Assembly: GCA_001874365.1 (NCBI GenBank)
Contig: MPDF01000002.1
Span: 1 to 64,000, forward strand
Direction: 5' to 3'
From: Gammaproteobacteria bacterium MedPE
Lineage (GTDB): Bacteria > Pseudomonadota > Gammaproteobacteria > Enterobacterales > Psychrobiaceae
DNA: 64,000 bases
Made by a program: the position numbers and the translations under genes. The notes under the pieces are model-generated. The model searched no databases and was not told where the DNA came from. It saw only the letters and a program-made list of their open reading frames with translations. This document shows, piece by piece, positions 44,388 to 55,121 of this stretch; within the stretch, counting starts at the first letter, position 1, and every line of letters starts with the position of its first letter.

Positions 44388-44993
44388 TTAGTCTTTCAGT
44401 TGCACTAAGTAATTCACTAATTTATCAAATTGTTCTTCGCTAGTAATTTTCTGATTATTCACCTGATACTTACCATTGATGATAAATGTTGGAACACCAG
44501 TAATTCGAAAACGTTTATTGTCTTGACGCATTTGATTAACCATACGCTTTAATTTGAAACTTTTCACGCCAGCATTAAATTTCTTTTCGCTAATACCTGC
44601 ATCCATAAATAACGGTTTGATATCGTCCATTGAAGCGATTGGCATGCGGGTTACATGAATCGCTTGAAAAATCTTAGGTACCATTACGTCATTGCTTTTT
44701 AGGAGCTTTGATAGACTGTACGCCTTAACTAGTTCTGTTCCTACTTTGCCACCTAAACTTTCAGTGTGGCTTTTACGAAAGGTAACATCACTTGGCAGTG
44801 TTTTCTTAAGGTTATTGACTAATGGTTCAAAGCGGTAACATGATGGACACAAGAATGAAAAGTACTCGACAACTTCAGGTTTCTTGCTGGCTACTTTGCT
44901 AACAACAAAATAGTCTGTACCTTCTTTAAAGTCAGCGGCGTGAGCAAAGGTGCTCATGATAAAAGTAAAACATAATAACGCGAATTTTTTCAT
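44388..44993 (-). CDS. dsbA: Periplasmic thiol:disulfide interchange protein DsbA
   Basis: 201 residues from the ATG at 44993; a longer frame to 45050 is not a normal DsbA N-terminus. Signal peptide MKKFALLCFTFIMSTFAHAA. Oxidises cysteine pairs in exported proteins. The active site is C49-P-S-C52 in EYFSFLCPSCYRFEPL, where most gammaproteobacterial DsbA have CPHC; the His is a key determinant of the high redox potential. The cis-Pro loop is intact (RITGVPTFIINGKYQV). The neighbourhood (srkA upstream, yihG convergent) is canonical. It is likely co-transcribed with srkA (gap 127 bp). Confidence 0.95.
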   Translation of the reverse strand: MKKFALLCFTFIMSTFAHAADFKEGTDYFVVSKVASKKPEVVEYFSFLCPSCYRFEPLVNNLKKTLPSDVTFRKSHTESLGGKVGTELVKAYSLSKLLKSNDVMVPKIFQAIHVTRMPIASMDDIKPLFMDAGISEKKFNAGVKSFKLKRMVNQMRQDNKRFRITGVPTFIINGKYQVNNQKITSEEQFDKLVNYLVQLKD

Positions 44994-45120
44994 TGTAAGT
45001 TTTCCTAAAAATTTTTCGGATAGGTTATCATCTATCGAGTAAATTACCACCGATGATAGTGGTTAATCATGTATCAAAGATTAACAAATGTTTAATTAGT
45101 TCCCTAGACGCTGACCTTAA

Positions 45121-46128
45121 TTAAAAATTAAAACTAGGCAAGGTTAACGGTGGCTCTTGTAATTGTGCTATTTGCTCTTTTAGTGCCAGCACTTGTTGTT
45201 CCCAATATTGTGGTGTATTAAACCATGGGAAGTTATGTGGAAATGCGGGATCACTCCATCGTTTGGCAAGCCAATACATGTAATTGACCATGCGCATGGC
45301 GCGTAATGGTTCAATAAGTTGTAATTCTTTCGTGTCAAAATCGCAGAACTCATTATAACCTTCTAATAACACCTCTAACTGTAAAGACTGAGCAGCGCGA
45401 TCGCCGCTGAGCATCATCCATAAATCCTGAATTGCTGGGCCGTTGACGCTGTCATCAAGGTCGACAAAATGTGGACCATTATCAGTCCATAGAATGTTAC
45501 CTGGATGACAATCGCCAAATAACCGCTGTTGCGTACAATGGCCAACCTCTTCAAGCTTTTTCTGGGTTAAGTCGACTATCAGGTTCAACGCTGTATCAAA
45601 CGGCATTCTTAAATAATCAGGAATTTCTTCGTAACCTAGTAAAAATTTCTGTGGTTCGAGTAGAAAGTTCTCACTGTTTAAGGTGAGTCTTTTGGTAAAT
45701 GGTTTAGCTTGTCCTACCTTATGGATACGCCCCATAAAGCGTCCAACCCATTCAAGGTGATCGAGATTGTCTACTTCAAACTGACGGCCACCACGGCACT
45801 CAAACAATGCAAAATAAAATCCTTTATATTCGTGAAGGGTGCTCTCTTTAATATCTAATGGGGGAATGACAGGAATTTCTTGATTTGCTATTTCGATGCT
45901 AAAGCTATGTTCTTCAATGATTTGCTCTGCAGTCCACCTGGCTGGACGATAGAATTTGACGACATATCGGAGCTCGTCATCAGCCGTAAATTGATACACT
46001 CTGTTCTCGTAACTATTTAGTGCCATTAAACCTGACGCAGGGTAAACACCGGTCGATTCAATCGCATCAAGCATGAAATCGGGCGTTAATAGTGCGTAAT
46101 CAGCATTCATAGTGTTGTCTTTATTCAT
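45121..46128 (-). CDS. srkA: Stress response kinase A (YihE)
   Basis: 335 residues. RdoA/YihE Ser/Thr kinase of the APH-like fold that counters programmed death under stress in E. coli and pairs with the Cpx/DsbA stress context. ATP and catalytic regions visible: VVKFYRPARWTAEQIIEEH, GDCHPGNILWTDNGPHFVDLDDSVNGP (GDxHxxN and DxDD). The ATG at 46128 is used here; MNADYALL at 46110 is an alternative. It overlaps the DUF3630 gene by 8 bp and is followed by dsbA, the usual E. coli-type order. Confidence 0.94.
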   Translation of the reverse strand: MNKDNTMNADYALLTPDFMLDAIESTGVYPASGLMALNSYENRVYQFTADDELRYVVKFYRPARWTAEQIIEEHSFSIEIANQEIPVIPPLDIKESTLHEYKGFYFALFECRGGRQFEVDNLDHLEWVGRFMGRIHKVGQAKPFTKRLTLNSENFLLEPQKFLLGYEEIPDYLRMPFDTALNLIVDLTQKKLEEVGHCTQQRLFGDCHPGNILWTDNGPHFVDLDDSVNGPAIQDLWMMLSGDRAAQSLQLEVLLEGYNEFCDFDTKELQLIEPLRAMRMVNYMYWLAKRWSDPAFPHNFPWFNTPQYWEQQVLALKEQIAQLQEPPLTLPSFNF

Positions 46129-46441
46129 AACTTTTTAATAATTGGCAAATAAACGTTAAAACGTCGATATCAGCATTGTTGTCTAGCTCAATCCAGACGC
46201 TGTCGCTGTTTTCTTCGAAGGTAAGTACTAACCTAGTTTCTTCGAACTCAAAGGATACTCGATGTAAGTCAGCACCTAAATCATGGCTAATAAAATGTCC
46301 GTCAATAATGTCGATAAGCCATTGAGAAAAAGATAAAAAACTGTCCCAATCAATATTAGGGTTGATTGACTCAATGTTCAGTTGCTTGTGTGCTTTAGCT
46401 ACTGTAGAGTTTATTTTAAAGGAATAACTATTTGTCGACAT
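46121..46441 (-). CDS. DUF3630-family protein
   Basis: 106 residues, acidic, cytosolic. The central GADLHRVSFEFEETRLVLTF and SDSVWIELD pattern fits DUF3630, a small family of unknown function usually next to srkA in Shewanella and Vibrio. The overlap with srkA (8 bp) indicates translational coupling. No motif gives a function. Confidence 0.75.
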   Translation of the reverse strand: MSTNSYSFKINSTVAKAHKQLNIESINPNIDWDSFLSFSQWLIDIIDGHFISHDLGADLHRVSFEFEETRLVLTFEENSDSVWIELDNNADIDVLTFICQLLKSYE

Positions 46442-46550
46442 GGATGATTTTATGCTGGAAAGAGAACTGATTATAGTAGCAATTAGTACTTAAGCCTGTC
46501 TATGGATACAAATTGAAATCATTGCTGCTTGTTTGGAAATAGCCTGAACG

Positions 46551-49286
46551 ATGAACAAAAACATTTTGAATGACTTACCATTAAACGCAGACGATAACAC
46601 CGACGTATTTAGACAATTGCTAACGTTGAATGAGGCTGTATTAGACAGTTCCTTGACTATTCGTCATGTGTCTGAAGCATTAGCGGGCGTTTTAAGTCAT
46701 GGCGATGAAAAAATATTAGGCCGTTCGTTAAGCGATTTTATTGATGCGACAGATAGCGAGTACTTGTTGTCTGTATTGGACGTTAAGAAATCGCGGACTA
46801 TTGAGGTGAATTTTTCATTTCCCCATGGCCATAGTCCTCAAGTTGTTTATTCACTCATTTTTGAAAAACTGATTATTAATGATGAGTGTTGGATATTACT
46901 TCGAAGTTTTCAACAGGACGTTGTTGAAACAAACGAAAGCAATGCGTTCTTTGACTATAATGTTGTGCCGCAGTTAATTATTCAGCCCAAATCTATGATG
47001 ATTCTGAAAGGAAATAGTGCAGCTGATAAGGCGTTTCCTCAAGTAAATTTTTCATCTCATACTATTTTGTCGCAAATTATCAATTTACCAATTTTGCCAT
47101 TGGCTGCGTTATTCGATCAAGTCACTCGCGAAGGCAGTACGTTGTCTGTGCCAATAGTAAGCGATAATGGTGCTATTGAGCATGTGAATGTTCAGTTAAA
47201 TAGTATTGACTTTGAAGGTCAGTCAGCATGGTTAGTACAATTTATAAAAGACTTAAATCAAGACGACATGGCGCAGCAATATACGACGTCACGTGAATTA
47301 ACAGATGCGCTATTTGAAACTAAAGATTATGCCCTCTTAATGATGGATAGTTTTGGCGTGATTAGTCAAATCAACCAGCCAATGTGTGAATTATTGGGTT
47401 TAGAGCATAATCAAGTCATCGGTCAACGTGCGAAGCAAGTATTGCCACAACAAGTTAGTACGTTGATTTCAACGTCAGAAAATTCTCAATTTAAAGTATC
47501 TTTAAATAGCCCTGCACAAACCTATAAATTGACTCAGCAGCCTCTTCGTAATAGCAAAGGTTATGTGCTCGGATTATTACTCGAGTTAAAGTCAACCGTC
47601 GATGACGAGCAGGGGTTGATATCACGAGCGTATGAAGCTGCTAATAATGCTGGTAATCACGCGGTATTTATTACCGATAAAAATGGTTTTATTATTTACG
47701 TAAATACCATGTTTGAGCATCAAACGGGATATCGTCGTGAAGCTATTATTGGTGAAAGCTTCTCTATTCTAAAAGGCGATGATAGTAACGAAGATGTCAT
47801 TCAAAATTTATGGCGAACTATTAATAATAAAGATACTTGGCGAGGCGTATTAAAACATCAACGTCAATCTGGAGCGAGTTATTGGAGTGATTTAACGATA
47901 AAGCCGCTTATTGATCGCGATGGGCAACTCGAATGCTTTGTAGGGCTTAGTCATGACATTACTTTGCAAAAGGAAATGCAAAAATCAGGGACTTATCTAG
48001 CTAACTATGATGTGAAAACTGGTTTGGCAAACAGTATTTTAGCCAAAGATCGTTTGGAAGGTATGATTGGTCGAGCTAGGCGCCGAAAGTTAATCGTGGC
48101 GGTTGTCTATCTTGATATTACACAGATTAATGATATTGCGAAGCAATACGATGGTGAGTTGGCTGATAGCGTATTACTCATTTACTGCAATAACTTGCAG
48201 CGTGCTCTACGTTCGGAAGATGCGGTGGCAAGGATGTCTAATGAACGTCTCGCGATTTTCTTGCCTGATTTACCCAATGGTGAAGCATTGGATGTGGTAT
48301 CTGCTAAAATTGATCGCGTTAATCAACAAGCCATTGCTGTTGGAAACCAAAGCTTTAAATTCGATATCCGGCAAGGTGTTTCTTATTACCCAGATCAAGG
48401 CTTGGATTGTGAGTCGCTGTTGAAAAATGCGGAGGCGTCAATCATTAAAGCGTGGTCAACTGGCGCACCAATTGGTTGTTTCTCGCAAGGTCAAAATGAT
48501 AACGCATTGATGCATTTTCAGATGCGCCGTGAAATCGATGAAATGATCGAAAGAAAGCTATTTAATGTCGTTTATCAGCCGATTATTAATCTAACTGATG
48601 ACTCGTTGTATGGGGTAGAAGCAATAATTCAATGGCAACATGCGCAGTACGGCATTATTGATAATGACGATGTTTATGCCGTTGCTGAAGCCTCAGGATG
48701 TGCCCAAGAGTTAGGCATGCTGGTATTAGAACAAGTGTGTGAAGATGCAAGTTATTGGCAACAAAAGGGCATGGCTCCAATGATGCTATCGGTTAATTTG
48801 TCGCATGGTCAATTACGTGATAACAAAATTGCCGAAAAGTTCAGTGAGGTGTTAGCGCGTTATCAAATTGATAATCACCGATTATCACTAGAGCTTCCAT
48901 TAAGTTATATTGCAACTCAATGGTTAAAACTTGATGAAATCTTACAACAACTGTCACTACTTGGTTTTACGTTAGAGTATGACAAGTTTGGTGATCGTGG
49001 CGCTTATATTTCTGATTTAAGAAATTTCCCGTTTAGCGGCATTAAGTTAACCCAAGATTACATTTCTCAAATTGATGAAGATGTAAATACGGCAAACTTG
49101 GTTGAAGGTATTGTGTCTATGGCTTCATCGCTTAATTTAGACGCGACGGCTGTTGGCGTTAATGAATTTTCTCAAGTATTGCAATTACAGGAAATGGGCT
49201 GTCGACGTGCTCAAGGTGATTTTTTGAGTCCTTATACAGCGAGAGATGGAATTATCAAATTTATTAATCAAGGAATGGCTATTTAA
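46551..49286 (+). CDS. Four-PAS protein with degenerate GGDEF and EAL domains
   Basis: 911 residues, no TM segment. Four PAS-like domains about 25-120, 130-235, 245-345 and 355-478 (the last with DKNGFIIYVNTMFEHQTGY, the most canonical). GGDEF-like domain about 485-640: the active motif is MSNER (562-566), so diguanylate cyclase activity is not expected. EAL-like domain about 655-905: E690 in VEAIIQW, N749, E781 and Q888 remain, but DD is D811-K812, KID is KLT, and the catalytic Glu of AEGVE is Val (AVGVN, 867-871). Phosphodiesterase activity is unlikely; a c-di-GMP or protein-interaction receptor role is likelier. The gene is monocistronic and a hairpin spans its stop. Confidence 0.9.
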   Translation: MNKNILNDLPLNADDNTDVFRQLLTLNEAVLDSSLTIRHVSEALAGVLSHGDEKILGRSLSDFIDATDSEYLLSVLDVKKSRTIEVNFSFPHGHSPQVVYSLIFEKLIINDECWILLRSFQQDVVETNESNAFFDYNVVPQLIIQPKSMMILKGNSAADKAFPQVNFSSHTILSQIINLPILPLAALFDQVTREGSTLSVPIVSDNGAIEHVNVQLNSIDFEGQSAWLVQFIKDLNQDDMAQQYTTSRELTDALFETKDYALLMMDSFGVISQINQPMCELLGLEHNQVIGQRAKQVLPQQVSTLISTSENSQFKVSLNSPAQTYKLTQQPLRNSKGYVLGLLLELKSTVDDEQGLISRAYEAANNAGNHAVFITDKNGFIIYVNTMFEHQTGYRREAIIGESFSILKGDDSNEDVIQNLWRTINNKDTWRGVLKHQRQSGASYWSDLTIKPLIDRDGQLECFVGLSHDITLQKEMQKSGTYLANYDVKTGLANSILAKDRLEGMIGRARRRKLIVAVVYLDITQINDIAKQYDGELADSVLLIYCNNLQRALRSEDAVARMSNERLAIFLPDLPNGEALDVVSAKIDRVNQQAIAVGNQSFKFDIRQGVSYYPDQGLDCESLLKNAEASIIKAWSTGAPIGCFSQGQNDNALMHFQMRREIDEMIERKLFNVVYQPIINLTDDSLYGVEAIIQWQHAQYGIIDNDDVYAVAEASGCAQELGMLVLEQVCEDASYWQQKGMAPMMLSVNLSHGQLRDNKIAEKFSEVLARYQIDNHRLSLELPLSYIATQWLKLDEILQQLSLLGFTLEYDKFGDRGAYISDLRNFPFSGIKLTQDYISQIDEDVNTANLVEGIVSMASSLNLDATAVGVNEFSQVLQLQEMGCRRAQGDFLSPYTARDGIIKFINQGMAI

Positions 49287-49300
49287 GTCATTCCTTGATT
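49266..49300 (+). terminator. Hairpin spanning the end of the PAS-GGDEF-EAL gene
   Basis: AATCAAGGAATG (49266-49277) and CATTCCTTGATT (49289-49300) are perfect 12-bp arms around the stop codon; the T tract that follows is weak, so termination is possible but not certain. Confidence 0.5.
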
Positions 49301-49319
49301 ATACCAATTACATTGCTTT

Positions 49320-49919
49320 TTAACGACGCCAAGTCGGAATATTTGCTTCATATTGTTCAATTTGATCAATATGTTGCAATGTCCAGCCAATAGAATCTAA
49401 GCCTTTTAACAAACATTCACGTTGAAAATCACTAATGTGGAAATCATAACGTTCACCGTTCGGCGCAATTACCTGTAATGCTTCCAAATCGACAGTGATT
49501 GATACACCTTCGTCCATTTGTGCGAATAGTGAATCAACTTGCGCTTCCGTTAATTTGACTGGCACCATGCCATTGTTAATAGCATTGCCATAGAATATAT
49601 CGGCAAAGCTTGATGCGATAACGGCTTTAAAACCGAAATCATCGAGTGCCCAAGGGGCGTGTTCACGGCTAGAGCCGCAGCCAAAATTTTCACGGGTTAG
49701 TAAAATACTACCACCTTTATACTGTGGCTGATTTAGCGCAAACTCAGGGTTTATCTGTTCGCCAGCTTCATCAAGATAACGCCAGTCATGAAATAAATGT
49801 TGGCCAAACCCTTCGCGGGTTACTTTAGAAAGAAACTGCTTAGGGATAATTTGGTCCGTATCAATATTGGCGATATCTAATGGGATCACAAGGCCAGTAT
49901 GTTGTTTAAATTCGTTCAT
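49320..49919 (-). CDS. leuD: 3-isopropylmalate dehydratase small subunit LeuD
   Basis: 199 residues (E. coli 201). With LeuC isomerises 2- to 3-isopropylmalate. IPMI-swivel domain: [59 protein letters not shown] (read as [19 protein letters not shown]). It follows leuC by 13 bp and ends the leu operon. Confidence 0.97.
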   Translation of the reverse strand: MNEFKQHTGLVIPLDIANIDTDQIIPKQFLSKVTREGFGQHLFHDWRYLDEAGEQINPEFALNQPQYKGGSILLTRENFGCGSSREHAPWALDDFGFKAVIASSFADIFYGNAINNGMVPVKLTEAQVDSLFAQMDEGVSITVDLEALQVIAPNGERYDFHISDFQRECLLKGLDSIGWTLQHIDQIEQYEANIPTWRR

Positions 49920-49932
49920 TGTTTTCTAATTC

Positions 49933-51329
49933 CTAAGCGTTGCGAATATCGACGAAGTGACCGGCACATGCTGCTGCCGCTGCCATCGCTGGGCTAACTA
50001 AGTGAGTGCGGCTCAAACGGCCTTGACGGCCAACGAAGTTACGATTGCTGGTTGATGCGCAGCGCTCGTATGGTTCTAAGCGATCATCATTCATGGCTAA
50101 ACACATTGAACAGCCCGGTAAACGCCATTCAAATCCGGCCTCAAGGAATATTTTATCTAACCCTTCTTCTTCTGCTTGTGCTTTGACAAGGCCAGAGCCT
50201 GGAACAACAATGGCTACTACGTTATTTGCCACTTTTTTGCCTTTGGCAATAGTTGCAGCAGCACGTAAATCTTCGATTCGACTGTTGGTACATGAGCCAA
50301 TAAAGACTTTATCAACACCTACATCAGTCAGTGACTGACCCGCTTCAAGTGCCATATAATCGAGTGCTTGTTTGGCGCTGTCAGATTCAACAGCATCGCT
50401 AAAGCTAGCGGGCGCTGGCACAACTTGATCAATGGCAATCACTTGTCCTGGATTGGTGCCCCATGTTAATTGCGGGGCAATATCTTCGCCGCGTAGAGTA
50501 ATTACCGCATCAAACTGTGCGCCGTCGTCTGACTTAAGTGTCTTCCAATAGGCAACAGCGTCTTCCCAATCTTGACCTTTTGGGGCGTGTGGACGACCTT
50601 CAAGATAATCAAAGGTGATTTGATCTGGCGCTACCATACCGGCTTTAGCCCCACATTCTATGCTCATATTACAAATGGTCATGCGAGCTTCCATCGATAA
50701 TTGCTCGATAGCACTGCCACAATATTCGATGATATAACCTGTGCCGCCAGCAGCACCTGTTTCTCCTATGATTGCTAAAATAATATCTTTAGCGCTGATA
50801 CCTTCATTAATGGTGCCAGTGATTTCAATTTTCATTGATTTGGCTTTGCTTTGTTTCAACGTTTGCGTTGCCATTACGTGTTCAACTTCAGACGTACCAA
50901 TACCAAATGCTAATGCGCCAAAGGCGCCGTGAGTTGCGGTATGCGAGTCGCCACAAACAATAGTCGTGCCCGGTAAAGTCATCCCTTGTTCGGGGCCCAT
51001 TACATGCACGATACCTTGATTGATATTGTGGATATCAAATAATTGAACACCGTACTGATCGCAGTTATCCGTCAATGTTTGAATCTGAATGCGTGCTTGA
51101 TCGCTACATGCATCAAGTGAGCGAGACTTGGTTGATGTGTTGTGATCCATCGTCGCAAAAGTTTTACCCACGTGACGCAGCGGTCGTTGATGAGAGTTCA
51201 ACCCAGAGAATGCCTGTGGCGATGTCACTTCATGAACCAAATGACGATCAATATAAATTAATGGCGTTTCATTGGCTTCATTTCGGACAATGTGATCTGC
51301 CCAAATTTTATCGTATAACGTACTCGCCA

Positions 51330-51330
<1 letters not shown>
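49933..51330 (-). CDS. leuC: 3-isopropylmalate dehydratase large subunit LeuC
   Basis: 465 residues (E. coli 466). Aconitase-type Fe-S subunit; Fe-S cysteine regions include [20 protein letters not shown] and [15 protein letters not shown], and the active-site [18 protein letters not shown]. The ATG overlaps the leuB stop by one base (TAATG). Confidence 0.97.
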
Positions 51331-52442
<1,112 letters not shown>

Positions 52443-52473
52443 TTATTATTTTTAATTTGTTGCGTGCTGATGT

Positions 52474-54033
52474 TTAAACACCAGCGACTTGTTTTTTAAA
52501 TGCTTGTTTCTTGTCGGCGACTAAATCAGCGCGATGCACTAAATTTAGTACGTGTAACATAGCGCGAACAGAAGCGTGAACAACGTCGGTTGCTAACCCC
52601 ATACCGTGGAAGTTTTGTCCATTGTAGGCGGCGACGATATCAACTTGGCCAAGGGCATTTTCACCTTCGCCTTTCGCTTTTAGTGAGTAATCAATCATCT
52701 CAATCTCAACATTGGTAATACGACTAACGGCATTAAACGCGGCTTCAACTGGGCCATTGCCAGTGGCTGCTTCTATAAACTCTTTATCGTTAACCAATAA
52801 TTTGACGCTGGCAGTCGACATCATACCTGAGCCCGAGTGAGCACTTAGATAAGCAAGTTTGTAGTAGTCGTTATCGTCTTTTTGTTGGTTAAAGAATAAT
52901 AATGCTTCTAAATCGTAATCGAACACTTGGCCTTTTTTGTCGGCTAAGGCTAAGAAAGAGTCGTATAACTGATTTAAATCGAATTCACTGTCTTGATAAC
53001 CCAATTCATTCATACGATGCTTGATGACATGACGACCCGAACGTGAGGTCATATTGAGTGATTTTTCAGGCTGACCAATTGAAGATGCTGTCATGATCTC
53101 GTAGGTATTTTTCTCTTTTAACATACCGTCTTGGTGAATGCCTGACGAGTGAGAAAAAGCATTGCTACCAACGATAGCTTTATTAGGCTGCACGACCATA
53201 TTACAAAGATTGCTAACAAGCTGAGATGTGCGGTAAATCTCAGTGGTATTGATGTTGGTTTCAAGACCTAAAATATCTTTGCGTAGATTCAAAATCATCG
53301 CAATTTCTTCAAGAGATGCGTTACCTGCACGCTCTCCAATACCGTTGATAGTACATTCAACTTGGCGAGCACCAGCTTCAACGGCGCTTATTGAGTTGGC
53401 TACCGACATGCCTAAATCATTGTGACAGTGAACAGAAATCACTGCTTGATCGATGTTTGGTACGCGCTCGTATAAGGTTTTAATAATGCCGCCAAATTCA
53501 CTCGGAATGGTGTAACCCACTGTATCTGGAATGTTAATTGTTTTGGCGCCAGCAGCGATAGTTGCTTCGACCATACGGCATAAATTATCAATTGGTGTTC
53601 GTCCGGCATCTTCGCAAGAAAACTCAACGTCATCGGTAAAATTACGTGCATATTTAACGGCGCCAACGGCCATCTCTAACACGTCATCGAATGTTTTCTT
53701 CAGCTTGCTTTCAACGTGAATGCTAGAGGTTGAGATAAAGGTATGAATGCGAAACTGCTCAGCCACTTTTAATGCATTGCCACAGGCTTCTATGTCTGCT
53801 TTAACTGCTCGGGACAAACCAGCACAAATACTGTTTTTAACCGTTTTAGCAATGGTTTGGACAGATTCAAAATCACCGGGAGAAGAGACAGGGAAACCCA
53901 CTTCCATCACATCAACACCAAGTCGTTCAAGTGCTAGCGCAATTTGCAGTTTTTCTTTCACTGTTAAACTGGCGGCTAACGCTTGTTCGCCATCACGTAA
54001 TGTGGTGTCGAAAATAATAACTTGATCTGACAT
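52474..54033 (-). CDS. leuA: 2-isopropylmalate synthase LeuA
   Basis: 519 residues (E. coli 523). Commits 2-oxoisovalerate to leucine by condensing it with acetyl-CoA. TIM-barrel catalytic domain ([43 protein letters not shown]) and a C-terminal leucine-feedback LeuA dimer domain (about 390-510). The ATG has AAGGAAAT upstream. It is the first leu gene after the attenuator (54056-54083), and the candidate leader peptide is at 54113-54178. Confidence 0.97.
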   Translation of the reverse strand: MSDQVIIFDTTLRDGEQALAASLTVKEKLQIALALERLGVDVMEVGFPVSSPGDFESVQTIAKTVKNSICAGLSRAVKADIEACGNALKVAEQFRIHTFISTSSIHVESKLKKTFDDVLEMAVGAVKYARNFTDDVEFSCEDAGRTPIDNLCRMVEATIAAGAKTINIPDTVGYTIPSEFGGIIKTLYERVPNIDQAVISVHCHNDLGMSVANSISAVEAGARQVECTINGIGERAGNASLEEIAMILNLRKDILGLETNINTTEIYRTSQLVSNLCNMVVQPNKAIVGSNAFSHSSGIHQDGMLKEKNTYEIMTASSIGQPEKSLNMTSRSGRHVIKHRMNELGYQDSEFDLNQLYDSFLALADKKGQVFDYDLEALLFFNQQKDDNDYYKLAYLSAHSGSGMMSTASVKLLVNDKEFIEAATGNGPVEAAFNAVSRITNVEIEMIDYSLKAKGEGENALGQVDIVAAYNGQNFHGMGLATDVVHASVRAMLHVLNLVHRADLVADKKQAFKKQVAGV

Positions 54034-54055
54034 ATCTATTTCCTTTGGTTAAATA

Positions 54056-54083
54056 CAAAAAAACCCGCTGTTAAGGCGGGTTT
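54056..54083 (-). terminator. Attenuator terminator of the leu operon
   Basis: On the minus strand, AAACCCGC (plus 54076-54083) pairs with GCGGGTTT (plus 54061-54068), followed by a run of seven T. The leader segment GCGGG at the end of the leader ORF can pair with CCCGC of the first arm, a possible antiterminator. Confidence 0.88.
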
Positions 54084-54112
54084 CTAGTGGTAAGCTTAAT
54101 TTAACTAATGCA

Positions 54113-54178
54113 CTAAGAGCCCGCAGCGTAAGCTAGCAGGAGCAGTAGAATGTTTAGTGCATGTATCGTTGTGTTCAA
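54113..54178 (-). CDS. leuL: leu operon leader peptide, TTG start
   Basis: 22 codons including the TAG stop at 54113-54115, starting with TTG at 54178 (CAGGT 8 nt upstream). The peptide runs NTTIHALNILLLLLAYAAGS after the start residue and has five consecutive leucine codons (CTA CTG CTC CTG CTA, 54134-54148) plus one more. This is the arrangement of leucine attenuator leaders (E. coli LeuL has four Leu in a row). An in-frame GTG upstream is a less likely start (no ribosome site). It overlaps no other gene and was too short for standard ORF calling. Confidence 0.8.
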   Translation of the reverse strand: MNTTIHALNILLLLLAYAAGS

Positions 54179-54359
54179 AGCGTTTACCTGAGTGTTAATC
54201 ACTCGTAACAAATCTGTTTAAAAGTGGTATATTTTTAACCTGTGTTGGCTAGTTAAGTCAACATATTTTTACGGTTGTAATTAAAATATTACATTCGATT
54301 TAATTATAACCAACACAATAAGTCATAAGTTGAGGAAAGGCCATTGGTCTTAAGTATAA

Positions 54360-54749
54360 ATGAAACAAGATAATAACTATTGGCGTGAGAAATTAAGTGA
54401 CGAGCAATATCGAGTATGCCGTGAAAAAGGGACTGAACGACCATTTACCGGAAAGTGGTTAGTTAAACAGGAGCAAGGTGCTTTCCACTGTATCTGCTGT
54501 GATAACTTATTGTTTGTAGCTGATGCACAATTTGATAGTGGTTGTGGCTGGCCGAGTTTTGACGATGTTGTGAGCAAAGAGCAAGTTAAATTAGTGCGTG
54601 ATAGTAGTCATGGCATGGAACGCACTGAAGTGTGTTGTCGTCAATGCGATGCTCACTTAGGGCATGTATTTACAGATGGCCCAACATTAACAGGGCTACG
54701 GTATTGTATTAATTCTGTGGCGATTGATCATCGCTCTTGCGAGTCTTAA
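54360..54749 (+). CDS. msrB: Methionine-R-sulfoxide reductase MsrB
   Basis: 129 residues. Reduces methionine-R-sulfoxide in proteins. Zinc cysteines C44xxC47 and C93xxC96; SGCGWPSFDD and HGMERTEVCCRQCDAHLGHVF; catalytic C116 in RYCINSVA. The length and Zn-type motifs match the cytosolic E. coli-type enzyme. The ATG at 54360 lacks a strong Shine-Dalgarno sequence. Its 3-prime end overlaps the convergent small gene by 41 bp. Confidence 0.95.
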   Translation: MKQDNNYWREKLSDEQYRVCREKGTERPFTGKWLVKQEQGAFHCICCDNLLFVADAQFDSGCGWPSFDDVVSKEQVKLVRDSSHGMERTEVCCRQCDAHLGHVFTDGPTLTGLRYCINSVAIDHRSCES

Positions 54750-54996
54750 TTTTCTTTTGACTATTTTTATAGGCAAGCTGCTGCGAAAAGTTGCCGTTTA
54801 GTGTCGGTTTTGGTGGCACTAATATTGGTGTCAGGTTGCGGATCTTCTTTTTAATTGGTGCAGTTTTTGGGTTTAACACAATGGCACTTTTTGTTGCTGA
54901 TTTTACATAGTTTATTGATTTGTTTATTTTAATTTCTTTCGCGTCTAGCCATGAAGTGTTGATAAGCATCAGTGTAACAAAGATGATATAGCGCAT
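54709..54996 (-). CDS. Putative small secreted basic protein
   Basis: 95 residues. An N-terminal hydrophobic segment (MRYIIFVTLMLINTSWLDAK) reads as a signal peptide; the rest is strongly basic (many Lys, Pro and Asn) and of low complexity. The ATG has GGA 5-6 nt upstream. The coding case rests mainly on the signal peptide and frame. I do not recognise a family. It overlaps msrB convergently by 41 bp, so it may be only a chance frame. Confidence 0.45.
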   Translation of the reverse strand: MRYIIFVTLMLINTSWLDAKEIKINKSINYVKSATKSAIVLNPKTAPIKKKIRNLTPILVPPKPTLNGNFSQQLAYKNSQKKIKTRKSDDQSPQN

Positions 54997-55074
54997 AATT
55001 ATCCAGCAATAAAAAGTCAGTTATAAAACTTAAGCGAGACTTGTGCCAATTGCGAAGACTTTAATTTTAGGCAT

Positions 55075-55104
55075 AAAAAAACCACGAACAAGGTCGTGGT
55101 TTTT
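55075..55104 (-). terminator. Terminator of rho
   Basis: On the minus strand, AAAACCACGA (plus 55094-55104) pairs with TCGTGGTTTT (plus 55077-55087) around CCTTGT, followed by T residues. It lies 18 bp beyond the rho stop. Confidence 0.85.
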
Positions 55105-55121
55105 CAGGCAATTAAGACCGA

